Shown here in pieces: positions 21,916-36,404 of a stretch of DNA of 64,000 nucleotides. The notes under the pieces are model-generated. The model was not told the origin of the DNA and searched no databases. It was given only the letters and a program-made list of their open reading frames with translations. The stretch is from Centroberyx gerrardi. Taxonomy: Eukaryota > Chordata > Actinopteri > Beryciformes > Berycidae. How positions within the stretch are numbered: the stretch's first letter is position 1; each line of letters begins with the position of its first letter. Location: NCBI RefSeq assembly GCF_048128805.1, contig NC_136003.1, positions 24,022,840 to 24,086,839 of the forward strand, written 5' to 3'. The position numbers and the translations under genes were made by a program.

Positions 21916-23929
21916 TGCCCCACGCCACCCTGCTGCCCTCAAGTACCTTTGATCCAAATTCTACTTTCCCTTTTGGCATTCTTTTGGTCCAGCAATTAAT
22001 CTCCAAGCCAGTTAATGTCTCATTACATGAAACATGGCCAGTAAAAGAAACATTCAAATAATTGCTCATAAAAATGACAAAGAATGAGAAGAATAATATT
22101 CCTATTAAATCTTTTTTTTAAAACACTTTTTGGCTCACTTAGCACTAGCCAGAATACAAGGAAGTTATTAATTATCACGTGGACCTTTTTCCCCCCCAAA
22201 ATAACCATTAGATTATGTAAATGTATTTGTTCTACATAAACTCCCCCTTCCAGCCAACAAATGCACATTCAGGAACATTCCACAGACCATCTGGGTCTTA
22301 TCGCCTCTCAGCATCACTTCCTTCATATAAAATGACACGGACAAGGAGCCAAGTCCTTTAAGTATGGCTGTTCTTAAATGGCTCTACGTGCTTATTGAAC
22401 ATCACTCCCTGTTTTTGTCATGTCAATGACCTTACTATTTATTGCCGACATGATTGAGAGCTTCCTCTGTCTTCCTCTTCCTGTATTGGTATTCTGTCAT
22501 TTCCATGTTTTAAGGCTGCTGTCTCTTACAATAATCGTTTAGCGGGAGAGGTGAGGGCTGAAATGGAGGCAGATAGAGGGATGTAGATGGGGTTACGATG
22601 ACATTTGCTGGTGAATTTATCAGGCATCCCTGTCGTCTCCCTCTGTGAAACACGGCAATTAAATTTATCTTGTGGTTATGAGGAGACAGAGCAAAGGTCG
22701 ACGGGGAGCTGTGGGAAACGTGTTGGGCTGCACATTCCTCCGGGAACTGGAGAAGTCCTCCGAGATGAATAGATTACTCAGCTGTATCTGAGACTGAACA
22801 TTTTTTACTGGCAATTTATCATACTTAGTAATTATTACATAAGAAATCTTTGGCCTATAATTTGGGTTTAGAAAGCAGGGCTTTGAGGAGGCAGCAGATA
22901 ATGCAGTGCGGCAGAGAAGAGAGTCAAATGATACTGTGCCCCAATTCATGATTATTAGCTCCTGATTATATAAGGCAGTAATGGAAACTTCACATTGGTG
23001 AGGGTATTTCCACGGATTCCTCCAACCTGGCCCATCAAGTTGCATTCTGGGAGTGACATGCTGTGCGATCCTCATAGCGGGCATGCCAGGAATGCCACCT
23101 CTGCACCCTGTTATGGGCATTATTATCTGAGCCGTCGGGCCACTTTCACTCTCACCGCATTCCAGCTCTTCTGAGTTTCTACACATCACGCAATCGTGAC
23201 CTCACCTTCACATTGTTGCTTGTTTACAGCCCGCTCCAGGATGGTGACAGGATTAGTCTGTCTGAACTCATGGGTGTTTTTCATGCCTAGCATGCCATAA
23301 ACTTAACAACTAATGCAGTTCAGTCTATTAACACTGTTGTTTGTCCTTGACTTGAGATACAGCTATGTGTCCTGATTTCTAAAAAGTATTTATGATGACT
23401 ATAAAAACTATTTTTAGACTACCTGTTTTGTAGTTCAGTTCATGTCAGCAGATTGTAATCTACTTTCACTGGAAAACATTGTTGTTTTCATCTATGAAAA
23501 TGATTAAGAAGATACAAAACGATCAGCTTACTGAAGAAAATGTGTGCACCTACTTCTGTTTAAAGGATAAAAGCGAGAGAAAACACTTGTCCGGGCCTCA
23601 TTCTTGTGAAGCCTTACATTTACTGAACTCAGGACCGTCTCGTCTTGGCTGTCACACTCTCACAGCTGACTCAGCCAGATCATATGTCTGACGTGTCTCT
23701 GGGGTCTTTGATCAGCGCCTCGTATCACACCCTGCAGTGGATGGATGTCGTGCTTCTCGAAAAAGTTGCACTCAAGCTGAAACTACATCAGAGGTGCTGG
23801 AAAACACCTACAAGAGAAGAGATGACAGTCCAGATTTCAAGAAGTCGCCTTTTTCATGAGCAGTAGGATTCTGTGTTTCCTGTGTGTGACGAGATAAGCA
23901 TTCACTGATTGCAAGGTCATCTTAATGCA

Positions 23930-24253
23930 ATCATCAAAAAACACCCACCTTATCAAGTACTTTAGTCGAGTATTGAGTCTTAAAATCTTAAAACAAGTGA
24001 AAAAAATCTGCCAATGGGGTGAGGTAATTCCACTTGCTTCCAGTGCAAATCAACTGGAATTGAATTGAACAGAATCAAGTGACATTATCTTGATACTAGT
24101 GAAGTGATCTGCCTTGCTTCAAGATAATGTCAGTGAAACAAGTGACGCAAGTGAAATAATCTGATCGCATTGGAACGTCGGTTTTAAGGAAAAACTGATT
24201 TTAAGATTCAATACTGGACTAAATGACTCCTTCAGATAGATGTTTTTGCAATG
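23930..24253. mobile_element. hAT-like MITE, copy 1 of 3 in the window
   Basis: The interior is rich in 'cttgcttcaagataa', 'gaaacaagtgac' and 'aaacaagtgaaaaaaatctg'. The right end reads 'atgtttttgcaatg' and the left end 'caatcatcaaaaaac'. It shares wording ('aagtgaaaa.aatctgcca.tgggg.gag') with the copy at 57393-57595 and the 'gaaacaag' theme with 49224-49526. Non-coding. Confidence 0.55.
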
Positions 24254-27200
24254 ATAACACATGATACGCCTTGAGGGCTTTTGCTCACGCCACATTGTGC
24301 TCATATAAAAAAAAAAAGAAGAACATGCCCCAAGACTTTGCAGGCCTTCAGTGTGTATGTGTGAAACAGAAAAAGGGGGGTCATTTGTGTCTGCAGCGCC
24401 GGGCCCCGGGCCCAGCAGTCCTGGTTCTGGTTTAACAGGGAAGTGGCAGCAGATTCCTGGGGCCGGGCCTTGCGTCAGCGGGGGGATTCCTCAGGACCCG
24501 GCATCTGGCTGCTGCATTCTTGCCGTCCCCGCGTGTTGCCATCGCCACGCTCACGCGACACAACAGTCCGACGGCGGCAGACGTAGACAGAGCCGCTCCC
24601 TGTCCTCCAGCTGGAGAGAGGGGTGTGAGAAACATCCTCACTGAGGTCAGAGTTATGGCCTGAGAGGCGAAGGGAAGCACACAACCAAAAAAAAAAACCC
24701 ATCCCACAGTGACGGCGGCTCCCTCTCCAGCAGGCCCGCCGCTCAATAGATGAGGAAACGGGACAAAGGCGCAATTCAGTATCTGTTAACACAAGAGGCC
24801 CTGTCTATAATAAATACAAGGCTATGAATGGAGATAGAGACGGAGACGTGTCATCAGGCTAAGTGGCCAAACTTCAAAATCCAACTTTGGTCTCAACTGG
24901 GAGAGAGAACACATCTGGAGGAAACCAAACCCACCATGCAGGGTGGATTCAGATCCTCAGATCTATCACTGACAGATCACTGGTATTGATTAGGGCAAGC
25001 AGGATTATGCTAAAAACCAACAGATGGCGCGTAACCTTTCCTCTTCTGTGTGAGGTTTTCATTTTGGGTGCTGTACTTAGGCGTCGGGGTCGGGGGTCTC
25101 CAATTAGAGGTGGGCCTGTCTGGGGTGGGGCCCCCACTAAAGAGGGGCCACTCCCTCAGTGTGTCAGTTAGACACGCTGGGCTGGAGGGAGGCTGACTGA
25201 ATCTCAATCGCTGCCAGAGTGTTTTATGGTCCCATTCAGCCTGAGCAAGGAGCTGCGGACCATTGAAACTCTGAAACTCTCCAACTCCGTACTCTTCTTA
25301 CACATTATTTGGAGGGAAGTATATTTCACAAAAATTCCTACCAGGTCAACATTACATGTACGCCTGTCATCAAATCCTTCACAGGGTTGTAAAATGTTCA
25401 ATTTTGTTAACGGCAGCCAATGCAAAGTCCCTCCTGTGGAAAGTAAGGTCGTCAGAATAAAGTACGTTGAGAAATGTTTGATTCATTGGCGGCTGCGGGT
25501 CACTTGTCTGATTTGTGATGCGATCGGTTGAAAAGCCGAGGGGGGTGATAAAGAAATAAAGAAGGCAGTTTTAACACAGGGGTCTGGAGGGACACATGAA
25601 TAACTGGCTGCTGACATGAGCTATAAGTCATAGCTGCAGGGTCCTCGAGTGCTACGCTGGCGGAAACACACACACACACACACACACACACACTTACGTC
25701 TAGGTGTCTCCCTGGGAGGTCTTGTAAGGGTAAAGAACCAGAGAGAGAGGGCAGAATATAAAATTATGGGAGCGAATGAGGAGCCAGATTCTCATTAAAG
25801 TTCATGTAGGTCTCAGGCTGCACTCTGGATTTACTGAGGCGGGAGGGGGATTTGTTTGTGTCAGCGTGAACAAAACACAGGAAAACAGTAGCAGGCTCCT
25901 GGGCCCCAGCCAGCGGCCCACAAAATGGGATGAATGATTTCCGTAGAAAAGGAGGGCGGCGGTCCAGAGCCCCCCGCATCATTTCAGCACTCTGAGGCAC
26001 CGCAAGAAATCAAGGAAATTCCAGACTGCGGTCAGGTCCAGCCTCCCACAGGGGAGGTTCAGGTAAGGAAGCACTAATGATGATGTATATTAGTGCTTGT
26101 ATAACTGTACTCTGCTCATACCGAAGGACAATGTAGAGCAGAGGTAATATAGTGGTTGCCGGCACTGTTGCTATGATTAGCCTCACTGTTCTGAGGTAAA
26201 ATGAGGCTATGTGCATTATTAGTTTAATTAGTTTACAAAAAAAGTCACATGTGAAAGCCCACAGGTTTTACTTCAGGTGTGAAAAATTCAATTCATAGGT
26301 GAAAAGTCGTTTTTCATTTTCTTTTCATGTACATTACATGTGATTACTTTACATCAGTACATTACATTATATTACATCATTACATATGACAATATTAATT
26401 TAACATGCAAAGAGGCAATGTTCACATATGAAAACCAAGAAGTGTCCAAAAAGCACATATGCTTTCAATTCAATTCACATTTTTCACATATGACTTTTTT
26501 TAAGGGTTTAGCATATATCCAAAGAAGCATTAATTTGACACATAATTCAGTCTAATATCCATAATAGATGTGGGAGTTATTTAATCTATCCTACTTAAGG
26601 CACATTAGCAGCATTTGAACCAGTACTATCCATAGTGAAGAGGTCTATCACTGAGCTTGGCTGGAGATGAACCCTTCTGGATCATGATAAACCTCAAAAA
26701 TCAGAAACAACAGGAAGAAATGATGAGGAAACAGTGTAGAAATCAGATACTTACTGTTACGCACAAAAACAAAGGCCATTGTTTAGCGCATTATACAGTG
26801 GCACCTGTTCACAGCAGGCGTAGAAAAGTGGCTAAGAGTGACAGTTGCAGTGAAAAAGAAGATTATCCACTTTGTCTGACCTTTGACCCAAACCTCCCTT
26901 CACCTCATCCCTCATGCAAAACACAAAGAGCCACACAGCGACAGAGCAAGCTGCCCCCTGCCCCCCGGTTACATGTGGTCAAACACAAAACACCAACATG
27001 CAAGAGACACACAGAGACGCGGACACACACTTCATACATGCATAAGCAAACACACACACACCCACACACAAACTCTACGATTCTGTTTGTTGAAGTACAA
27101 AATGATAGCACATGCATTAAAATACCATAGAGCCGTGGGACGTCCCAAACAGACCTATGACTTCACACACCCATGAGATCTACGGCATGCGGTCTACACC

Positions 27201-30200
27201 TCACAAAATCTTTACCGTTGTATATTTTATGAGGTCTATTAGGATTTTTTTTTTTTCCCCTTCTTTCACCTCATTTGAAGTTGAGACCTTCCCACTAGAC
27301 CCAGACCACAAAGCTCTCCCTGTTGGCCTTGTGGTGGGACGGAAACAAGGTCCAAGGTAACCTCTTTAAAGATCTAGCTGGCTCGCGTTTAAAGCAAACT
27401 CTTCCTCCCACACTCATTTATTATCTGGGGGGGAAAAAAATAAAAAAAGTTGCTCCAAACCCTTATTAGATTTTGAAACCAAGCTGCTTCTTAACTCCTA
27501 GGCGTGTGTGTCGTTTGATAATGCTGTTTGTATGCCGCTATATTGTTCCAAGCCTATTTCATATTGAATACTGTTTACCTGTGTCAGATGCTGTTGGTGG
27601 TGAGCTATTGTGTTGGTAATAAGCACGTTTCAGAGCTCATGGCCAGAAGGCGACCAAGGCTCAGGGATCAGAGTGGGTGGTGCTGAGGGGAAGTGTGTGT
27701 GTGCGTGTGTGTGTGCTTTAATGCAGCAGCTTGTTACACCGTCTCCACGGCTACGCAAACAAACACAGAGGAGCGACGCCGCACGCTTCAGCAGGTAATC
27801 ATTAGTAGCAGCCTGACCTTCGACCCTCGCCATGACTCAAATGACATATGGCCGCGTCTACCTGCTGTTGCTGGAGTTACTGGGCTGTTACCCTGCAGCA
27901 GGAAGGGTGGTGTTAAATGCGGTGACCTGCAGCGCTCCAGTGTTCACCACTCAAACAACGGACTTGTTGGCTTCACATTTTTATCCTCCCAGTACCTCTC
28001 TGCTTGTTGGCTTGAATGTAAAAGCAAGAGTCTTTCTAGCATCTCCAATAGGCGATATCTCCTTTATCTTCTATGAAAACAAACCCATGACAAATAGAAG
28101 ATTCGCGTGGCATGGGCCTGCCACAACAAACAGCCTGTACAGTAAATGGCTGTTGCTGTTTGCCTCGCAGACAGTTTCTTGTGTGTGTGATGTTAAAGTG
28201 TAAGTTTACAATTCTCCATTCAGGGGAGGTTGGGCTTTACAAGGGGATTTTCTTTAAAGCAGCAGGAGTTTTTGTACTGTCTTTATTCTCTCTCTCAATC
28301 TGTCTCTGTCTCGGTCCCTTGCTCTTTCTTTCTCTCAATTTCTCACAGACTATATGGTCTTTCTGTCTGCCAGACTCAGGCTATCCTCTTTCTTAATACA
28401 CTCCGGCCTCCCCTTCTATTCTCAGTTGCCAATTAAAATACATTTTTTCCATTTCTGCCCTGAGTCAGGCATTCCACATGGATTTCTCTGTTTCCCCATC
28501 TCCTCGTTTTCCTTCTCTCATCCATCTTCCATCCGCTCGCATGTCAGACTTGTCATGTCGTCTTCAGATTTGTGCCATTCGAGTTCTTTCTACCCTTACT
28601 AACTGATCCTTTTAGTTTTATTTACCCAAAAGTCCCAGTAAGGCCCAATAAAGCCAAACTCCCTCCGCCAGGTACACATCATGTACAGTAAGTCTCAGTA
28701 ACTGTAAGCTTTTATCTCAGGGTCCTGAAGCATCAGCTGCTCAGAAATCATCTTTATTTTGGTCTTTCTGCAACTGCTCTTTGTCGCAACTTTATTTTTT
28801 CATGTCATCTGATGCCCCAACTGAGACAACAGCAACTTGTTTTGGCTACAGCAACCAAACCGCGACACAGATAAGCTTTTGATGGAAGGCCACGGGTGCA
28901 ATGCCAGTCTTGGCCAACATTTTTCATCTGGTCCAGCAACGTGTCTGTTATTAAATTCCCCAAAGCAGTGCTAAATCCCATCTGATATTAAGAGACTAAT
29001 GCGAGTGTTGTGAGGCATAATGCATGTACAGTGAATTTGGTTGTAATAGGTCTCATGTTGCCTGTGCTGGATTAAGGAGACAATGATGTGGCTGTGAGGG
29101 GGGGATGGAGGCTGGAGACACAGGCAACCCACAGCAACAGCTGAGAAAGCCCTTTCAGTTTCTAAGTTGGTCCGCCTGTGCTGTGTGTCTGTCTATGGTT
29201 AAGCCTGACTGCATCTGTTGATGCCCACACCCCAAAAGCCTTTAGGGTGGTGAAATATCTAAATCTGCATGCGGCTATTTTGGCCAATCTAGACAGGCTT
29301 TGACAAGCTGTTTGGAGAGTTCCTGCTTTCATGGTCACATGTAGAATTAGCCGTGAAACGATGTCTCATGCTGCCTATATTTCTTTATTTTGTTGACTCA
29401 GGGAAAAGATGTTCTAATGCTATTTAGAGTGCTGCATGGCTAGGTTGTGTCACTTGCACAAATCTAAAGCTAAATCATATTCCATATCTGCTTGTGTTGT
29501 GTATGTTTATGTTGCATTGTTCTTTTGCCTGGAGGAAATAAGCACTTCACCACAGAACACCGCCTTAACGTGCAAACAGCGTCTGGCAGACATGTGCACA
29601 GAGTTATAGTTATGAATTCCTCTAGTCTGGGAGGTCACACACCGCCAGAAAGCGTGGCAGGATGTGGCAAAACGTCTCCTCTGCTGCCTCTACCTGAGAA
29701 CAGCTTTCATCTTCTGTCTTTCTCATCCCTCTCTTCCTGTGCTGGTGTCTGCTTTGCATCAACCCACACAGCGTGAGTTTGAAAACAAAAAAAAAACCTG
29801 CTGCTGCAACCAGTAAAAAAGTCTGTAAAAAGCAATTTCCATATTTGTGGGCAAAACGATGTGCACTTCACACTCAGGCTTTCCACTGCAATCAGTAGGG
29901 CTGCAATTTAAAGCCTTGCATTCCCAATGCCCAACTCTGTCTTTCCTCAGTGTTTCCCATCTGTTTCATTTATTCTTAACATCATGTCAATTTTTCCCCA
30001 TTAGATTTCTGGTCAGGAAAAACCAGCTGCTCAGATTTGATCAACATCCATAAGAGTCCCCCTTTTGAAAATGCCATTAAAGTGAAATCTATTCACTTTT
30101 GGATTGACATTTACTCTCCTTTATGATTGTAGTGCCTAAGGTGGCAAACAGGCACTGTTAGTTTTGGCTGCCTTTCAACAGAGGTGCAATCAGAGGTATA

Positions 30201-30568
30201 TATCATAAGTGTACATAAGCCTGGGGGGAGGCACTTGACAAATGAGGCTCTATTAGGGTCAATTGGAGTAAAAAAAATATGTTCACTCACTCACATGGGA
30301 CATCAGGGTGTGGAGGGGTTCCCACTGATATATCTGGGAACAGAAGCCCACCTAGAAAGCAGAGGCAGGGCCCTGTTAGGTCACCGTGGAAAAGTTACCT
30401 AGAGTGAAAAACGATAGAAAAGACAAGCAGCGGGAGAGAGAGAGAACATTAATTACACAGACCTTGACTGCTGCTTAACTGCAGCAAAACATGGGAATTG
30501 CTCAGAGCTAAGGCTAGTGGATACTCAGAAACTGATGTGCGTGTACAAATTAATTCACTAAAGCCATA

Positions 30569-31089
30569 TACACTCACCGAGCACTTTATTAGGAACACCT
30601 GTACACCTGCTTATTCATGCAAATATCCAATCAGCCAATCATGTGGCAGCAGTGCAATGCATAAGATCATGCAGATACAGGTCAGCAGCTTCAGTTCATG
30701 TTCACATCAAACATCAGAATGGGGAAAAAATGTGATCTCAGTGACTTTGACCGTGGCGTGGCTGTTGGTGCCAGACGGGCTGGTTTGAGTGCTTCTGAAA
30801 CTGCTGATCTCCTGGGATTTTCACACACAAGTCTCTAGAGTTTACACAGAATGGTGCGAAAAAGAAAAAACATCCAGTGAGCGGCAGTTCTGCGGACAGA
30901 AACGCCTTGTTGAGGCTACAGTAACTCAGATAACCTCTTTACAACTGTGGTGAGCAGAAAAGCATCTCACAATGCAACACAGCGATCCTGGAGGCAGATG
31001 TCACTTTGGTAGCCGGTTGACACTGAGCTGAAAGCTGATACCTACCCAGTATTGGTATGGTGTTCCTAATAAAGTGCTCGGTGAGTGTA
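30569..31089 (+). mobile_element. Tc1/mariner-like deletion derivative with perfect 31-bp inverted ends
   Basis: The left end at 30569-30599, beginning 'tacactcaccgagcacttta', is the exact reverse complement of the right end at 31059-31089. The insertion sits between TA dinucleotides, as for Tc1/mariner. At 30719 an ATG opens a 39-codon frame (MGKKCDLSDFDRGVAVGARR, then GLSASETADLLGFS, ending in TAG) that matches the N-terminal helix-turn-helix of a Tc1-like transposase. The catalytic part is deleted, leaving about 520 bp. It cannot move by itself, but intact ends could be acted on by a related transposase. Confidence 0.88.
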
Positions 31090-33929
31090 TGTATGTGTAA
31101 CATGCCAGTGTAAGTGTAATTTATTTGTACTTGTGCTCTTAACCCACAACTGCTCCAGTATAACAGCACAGTGATTAGGCAAATGGCACTGATAGTGTAA
31201 GATGTTTGTACTGGACAGTTTCCAGGTGTGTGGAGCCATGGCTGCTCTTGCAACAACTCCCACTGGTAGTTGAAGTAAAATAAGATTATCTGAGTGTGTT
31301 CTTTGTTAAAGCAATGAGATTTTTTTTTATTATTATTTACGGGTGTATAAATAAAAAATTTTGAAAGACAGGAATAGCTCATGGAAAATAAATTTCAAAT
31401 TATTTTAAAAAATAAATTGAAAATACAGGAAAAAAAACATAAAACAAACCAACTTACACTGAACATTTAACCAACTTAAAAATAAAACTGGTGGCATACT
31501 CCCAACCCTCATACACCTGCAGTTTAGCTGATCAATTAGAAATTGAAGAAGTGTCTTCAATCCAGTGAAATAAACATCAACAAAAACAGAGAGAATAGGA
31601 AAGCATGTTACATCATGAAGTGGAAGGGTAACTTCAGACCTTTCTAATTAAGCTCAGCTCATTCATCAGAACATATCAATCTCCTACATACACATCTACT
31701 TAATAAACTGTTGTTTTGCCAATAGGTAGGAGCATCTTTTCATGCTCTGTGTTAGTGGGTTAATGATCAAGGGATCTTTGGTCATTAACAGGGGATTTAG
31801 GTAATCAGTCACTTCACATTGTAGAAGGCAATCCTATCAGGAGTTCAATTACTAAACTGTAAAATAAAGTAGGCTAATTGATTGTCAACTCAAATCCAAG
31901 TTGGAACGTCTCATCAAGGCCACACACCAGGCCCGGCTGCCATGTGTTGTCTTTAGATTACCAACAAGGCAATGAGATCACAAGCTTATTCTGATGTCTT
32001 ATTTTTATCCTTCCTTCGGTGTTTTCCTCTGTTGCCAGAGGGATTAGGAAATTATCTTTTTATGCCGTTGAGCGTCAGCTCTGCACGTCATCCTGCTGTG
32101 TGGAGCTGCAAGACTCCCAGCACCATTGTTTGGGCAGTCGGTGATCAGCGCAGCACCAGGCTTCCCCAGCAGGCCAAGAGAGGCGACATTTGTCCCTTTT
32201 GTTAACCTGAATAGATGAGCCAGAAATACCAGCAGTGGGGGGAGAAGAGGGGTTAAGACTGGATGGTGTGGTGAGCATCTAAATCAACCGGAGCTGTTGG
32301 GCTGTTTAGTTTTATGAGGTGTGAGACCTTTGCCGCTCCCTTCAGGCTGCTTTACACTGAGGTCACAGCAAACGGATTAGGGATCACATCAGGGTGTGAC
32401 CTGCATGGGCTCACCATCATTACATCATTGCTCAAATGACCTATACAGTCAATGAAAGCAGCACATCATGTATTGAATTGGCCTGCTGCCAGCCGGCTCT
32501 AATTAACCCTCTAAATGGTGACAAACACGCTATCTAACCGATCAAGTTCAGGTTTGGCAGCGATGAGAGATGGAGCTTTTTGCCAAGAGATAACAAGGAT
32601 AAATGTCAGTTGCTTGTTAATTACAAATTGCACAACACATGGCAGGTAGGATATGTATTCAAGCACAGCATAAGCAACCAAAAAAACAAGACAGGGAACA
32701 CTGACATAGACTGAGGTGAGATTACCGAGTAGCCCTCCTGAGCCTGAACCCATTCATTACAGAGAATCCCATTTCTGCATAAACAATGGTTTATAACTAA
32801 GAAGTATAAACACAGAACCGAGACAAGTAGCAATCATACTCTGTAAGGACTCAACATTTTGCAATTTTGCAGATATAATCTTTTAGCCTACACTAACAAG
32901 GCAAATATCCTAAGAAAGATTGATGACTCTTTCATTCTCACTAAATATTGCTTCTGGCAGATATACTTTTAATGGTTACTAACTAAGAAAGCTACTTTCA
33001 GCAGCTGTCAGTAGCTGTCATTCAGAGACTGAGCCAACAAGGGAAACAAGGGAAGGGAGGGCAAGCAAGTGGAGAGACTCAAAAACATTTATTCAGAGAG
33101 AGCCGTGTGACTTTCAGAGACACTTCGAACATTTGTTGTCATCTTCGAAACGTGACACCATCTCCGATACCAACACTTTGCATGTATAAAGACAGCACAT
33201 CCTCCTCAGGCACACACTTTGCAGGTGCCTGATGATGCCATCCTTCCTCTTTCATTCCTCCATAATAGAAGTAAAGCAGGGAAACAGGTCACCGCGGTCC
33301 TTCAAACAGAAAGGAAAAGTCTGCGATGTTATCAAAGTAGGGGATCTAAACCTAACTCCACAAGGGCCTCCTTGGAGCCTTATAAAGGAATAACAGCAAG
33401 TATTTAACAGCACAGTGTCACAGAGTCACAGGAGAAAAACGGTTATATAACAAGACCCCCCCCCCCTTTTTTTTACAAGCCCTTGGGCAACAAAAACAAG
33501 AGGAGAGAAAGGACATCTTTGAAAATGCGGACAAAAGACTTTCTGTCTCACAAACTCATTTGCTTAGAGGAGTCGTAAGAGAGCTTAACAGCGTACATTC
33601 CCCCTGATCTGCAACGGTCTCTTCTTTAACGCCGGATTGCCTCGGGTCCCCGAGCTTTTACCTCCTCTGGCCCTTCCACAGCTCTTCGTACGCATGGCAG
33701 CTCCTCTGCCATCCTAATCCATCCTGCAGTAGGGTGGGATGCCTGCTGCCATGGAGGAAAGAGTCACTCACTGGGCTTTCTGCCTGTGGCTGTAGTCTCC
33801 AGTGGACCTAATGAGTGTCATTTGATGTGCTGTGATTACATCATACTAATAAAGACATATCACATACAGCTTGAACACAGGTATTTAGGTCCAACAAAAT
33901 TCCCCATTAACTTCTATCAGGCCCATATT

Positions 33930-34075
33930 TGTTTCATTTATTTATTTTAATAATTTATTTGACAGAGACAATGCACAATACATACAGTATACTGCACCAG
34001 ATATAACTAAAAGCTAATTCATCTGTAGTCCCTGGGTGAAAGTCCTAGGCTACATGTTTTAATAGAAATAAAATA
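33930..34075. repeat. Interspersed repeat fragment
   Basis: 'tatttgacagagacaatgca' and 'ctgtagtccctgggtg' are phrases I recognise from a common fish repeat. No ends or target duplication could be defined. Confidence 0.4.
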
Positions 34076-35282
34076 CTTCATCCTTTAAAAAATAGGAATA
34101 CAGGAAAACTAAATAGTCCATATTATAGTCCATGTTCGCTCCTTTTAAAAGCCTATTTGCAAATGCTATAAGAAAAACAAAGATGTGATTATATTGTCAG
34201 CAAAGCCTCACAGTGTGCGGTTGGATAATTTCTTAAGTGCAGCGTCGAGCAGAAAAATATCATTAGCTACCTCGGACTATGCATATCTTGGACACTTTAT
34301 GTATTGGAACGGATCCAAAGCTTATACCACAGCAGAGGTCTTATGGGGGGGGGGGGAAAAAAAAAACGCCCTTGTGTTTCCTGACTGAGTCATGACTAGA
34401 CCCATTTGTTCAAGTGGCTCAGAAAGCGTTCACGGTCCCCAGGTCACGGCTGAACTTCTCATATTTATGTTAGCTGAACTGCAGGCTGGCAGGCTAATTC
34501 ACTGGTATGTGTTTTCATTAGGTCTCTGGGGCCGGGTAGAGCTGCCTCACTAACGTGGCTTCTCTGACCTCCGACCCCGGCTTTAATGGGAAGGCTGGCA
34601 GAGAAAGAGGGTCAAGGCTTTGGAGTGGGCCCGCCAGGACTTAAGGTAACAATTTGAGGAGGCATAACAGGTTATGTAACCTCGTTGCCGGACCCTAATG
34701 ACTCGGTCGGGCCTCTGGAATGTCCACTCTCAATAGATCTCTTTTACATCAGTCAGTGTTTGTGGCAACACAAGTTAGCTTTGGTATGGCAACCGTGGAC
34801 AAATCCGACGCAGTGTGCTCTAAAACAGCTATGTCGGGACCCACCGCTATAGCAGTGTGCTAAGCCGTCAGAAAAACAGCCGTCATCCCCTCCACAACAG
34901 TTTTGTTCTTTCTTTTTCTGCATTCTTTCATTCCTATCCCTTCCCTCCAGGCAGCACAAATACCCTTCTCCCGGTCTGTAAACATGAAGAATGCAGGTTG
35001 GCAGGAATATCAGCAAAAACGAAGCCTCACCCCTACTTGAGAAAATGATGTTTTCGACCATTATGATCCCATTGACTGATATTCAGCATCAGTGGTGCAT
35101 TTTTTGGGTTCCTTTGCCCGCTGCTAAAACAGGGTACAAGAAGGCATTTGGGGAAGGTAAACATCTCACTGTGCTTCATGTGGTCTCCTCTCTATGCCAT
35201 GTGTAAACTGAGGCCATAACCACAGCCTCCACCACCAGCTCCTTATTGTCTAGGCTTGGCTCTCAGCTATGGAACAGAGCTG

Positions 35283-35317
<35 letters not shown>

Positions 35318-36336
35318 GCTCTGTTTGCTTGGGGTCAGTGTAGGCCTCGGTCTCTCTAGCAGCCGCAGCTTTAACCTCAGCGAGTCCCTGCAGCCTAGGT
35401 GACACATTTCCCATGGAGTCCAGGTCATCATGGTGGCCCACTCTGCAGGCCATAAATACCTATTACTTAATGAGAATGCCAAGATTCCTCATAGCCTGGC
35501 CTGTATGTATCCCTTTGTGGCAACTGTTTATTTTATTTCTGACTGTATTATTAAATAAAGAAGAAGGTAACTGAAGCACAACCGCACTCTCCAAGTTAAG
35601 CATCTTCAGCGTTGCCATATACACACTGATCAGCGGCCAAAATGGGATACTTTGAATTCTTCTTTAATGACAGGAAGGTTCGATGGGCAGACAACAAGCA
35701 CACTCCCATAGATAAGACACAAAAGAGCTGTGCAGAAATTAGACAACTCTCATGCCCCAAGGGCAGCTTCACATTCATGACTCAAGTTGTGTGGGAAAAA
35801 GGCAAGCCTCACCTAGCACAACCAAGCCCAAAGCAAGCAGCAGGATAACGCATACCAACGCTCCCATCAAACATGACAAAAATGTGTGTGTGTGTGTGTG
35901 TGTGTGTGTTTGTGTGTGTGAGCATGGAGGTGTGTTGTTGTGCCTCTATCTTTCTCCCAGGAGAAAAGGGGTAACGATTAGGGTTAAGCATGTTGTAGTT
36001 ATGGTCAAGTTACTGTAACACACAGGGACACACAAGGATGTAAACTATAAACTTAGTTAACACACCTTTTTAATTGCAGAATAGAGTTAACCTACCTTTT
36101 TAGACTGACATCCATCCTATGATCTGAATTCATAGTAAACATCATAGTAAATAGTATCAAATTGATGTAAATGATATGAGGTCATTTAAGGGGGGAAATG
36201 CATCAATTAATGCTTTTCTGAAAACATAATTTTATATTTTGGTGGTTGCTTGCCTCATAATGGATACAGCTGGCTTTTTATTTACCACCACATCCATCAT
36301 TCACAAGTACAGTAGCCTAATACAAATGTATGTGTA

Positions 36337-36341
36337 TGTAC

Positions 36342-36380
<39 letters not shown>

Positions 36381-36404
36381 GGGGGGGGGGGGGGGGGGGG
36401 GGGG
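36337..36404. repeat. Compound (GT)n(GA)n plus 25-base poly(G) tract
   Basis: A GT run, then a GA run, then 25 consecutive G (36380-36404). It lies about 465 bp upstream of the STK17 start codon, in the likely promoter or 5' UTR. A G run of this length could form quadruplex DNA, and its exact length is prone to sequencing error. Confidence 0.95.

Noticed and set aside
22665..23189. 174-codon minus-strand open frame
   Set aside because: No motif, splice context or codon pattern supports it. The segment looks more like regulatory non-coding sequence.
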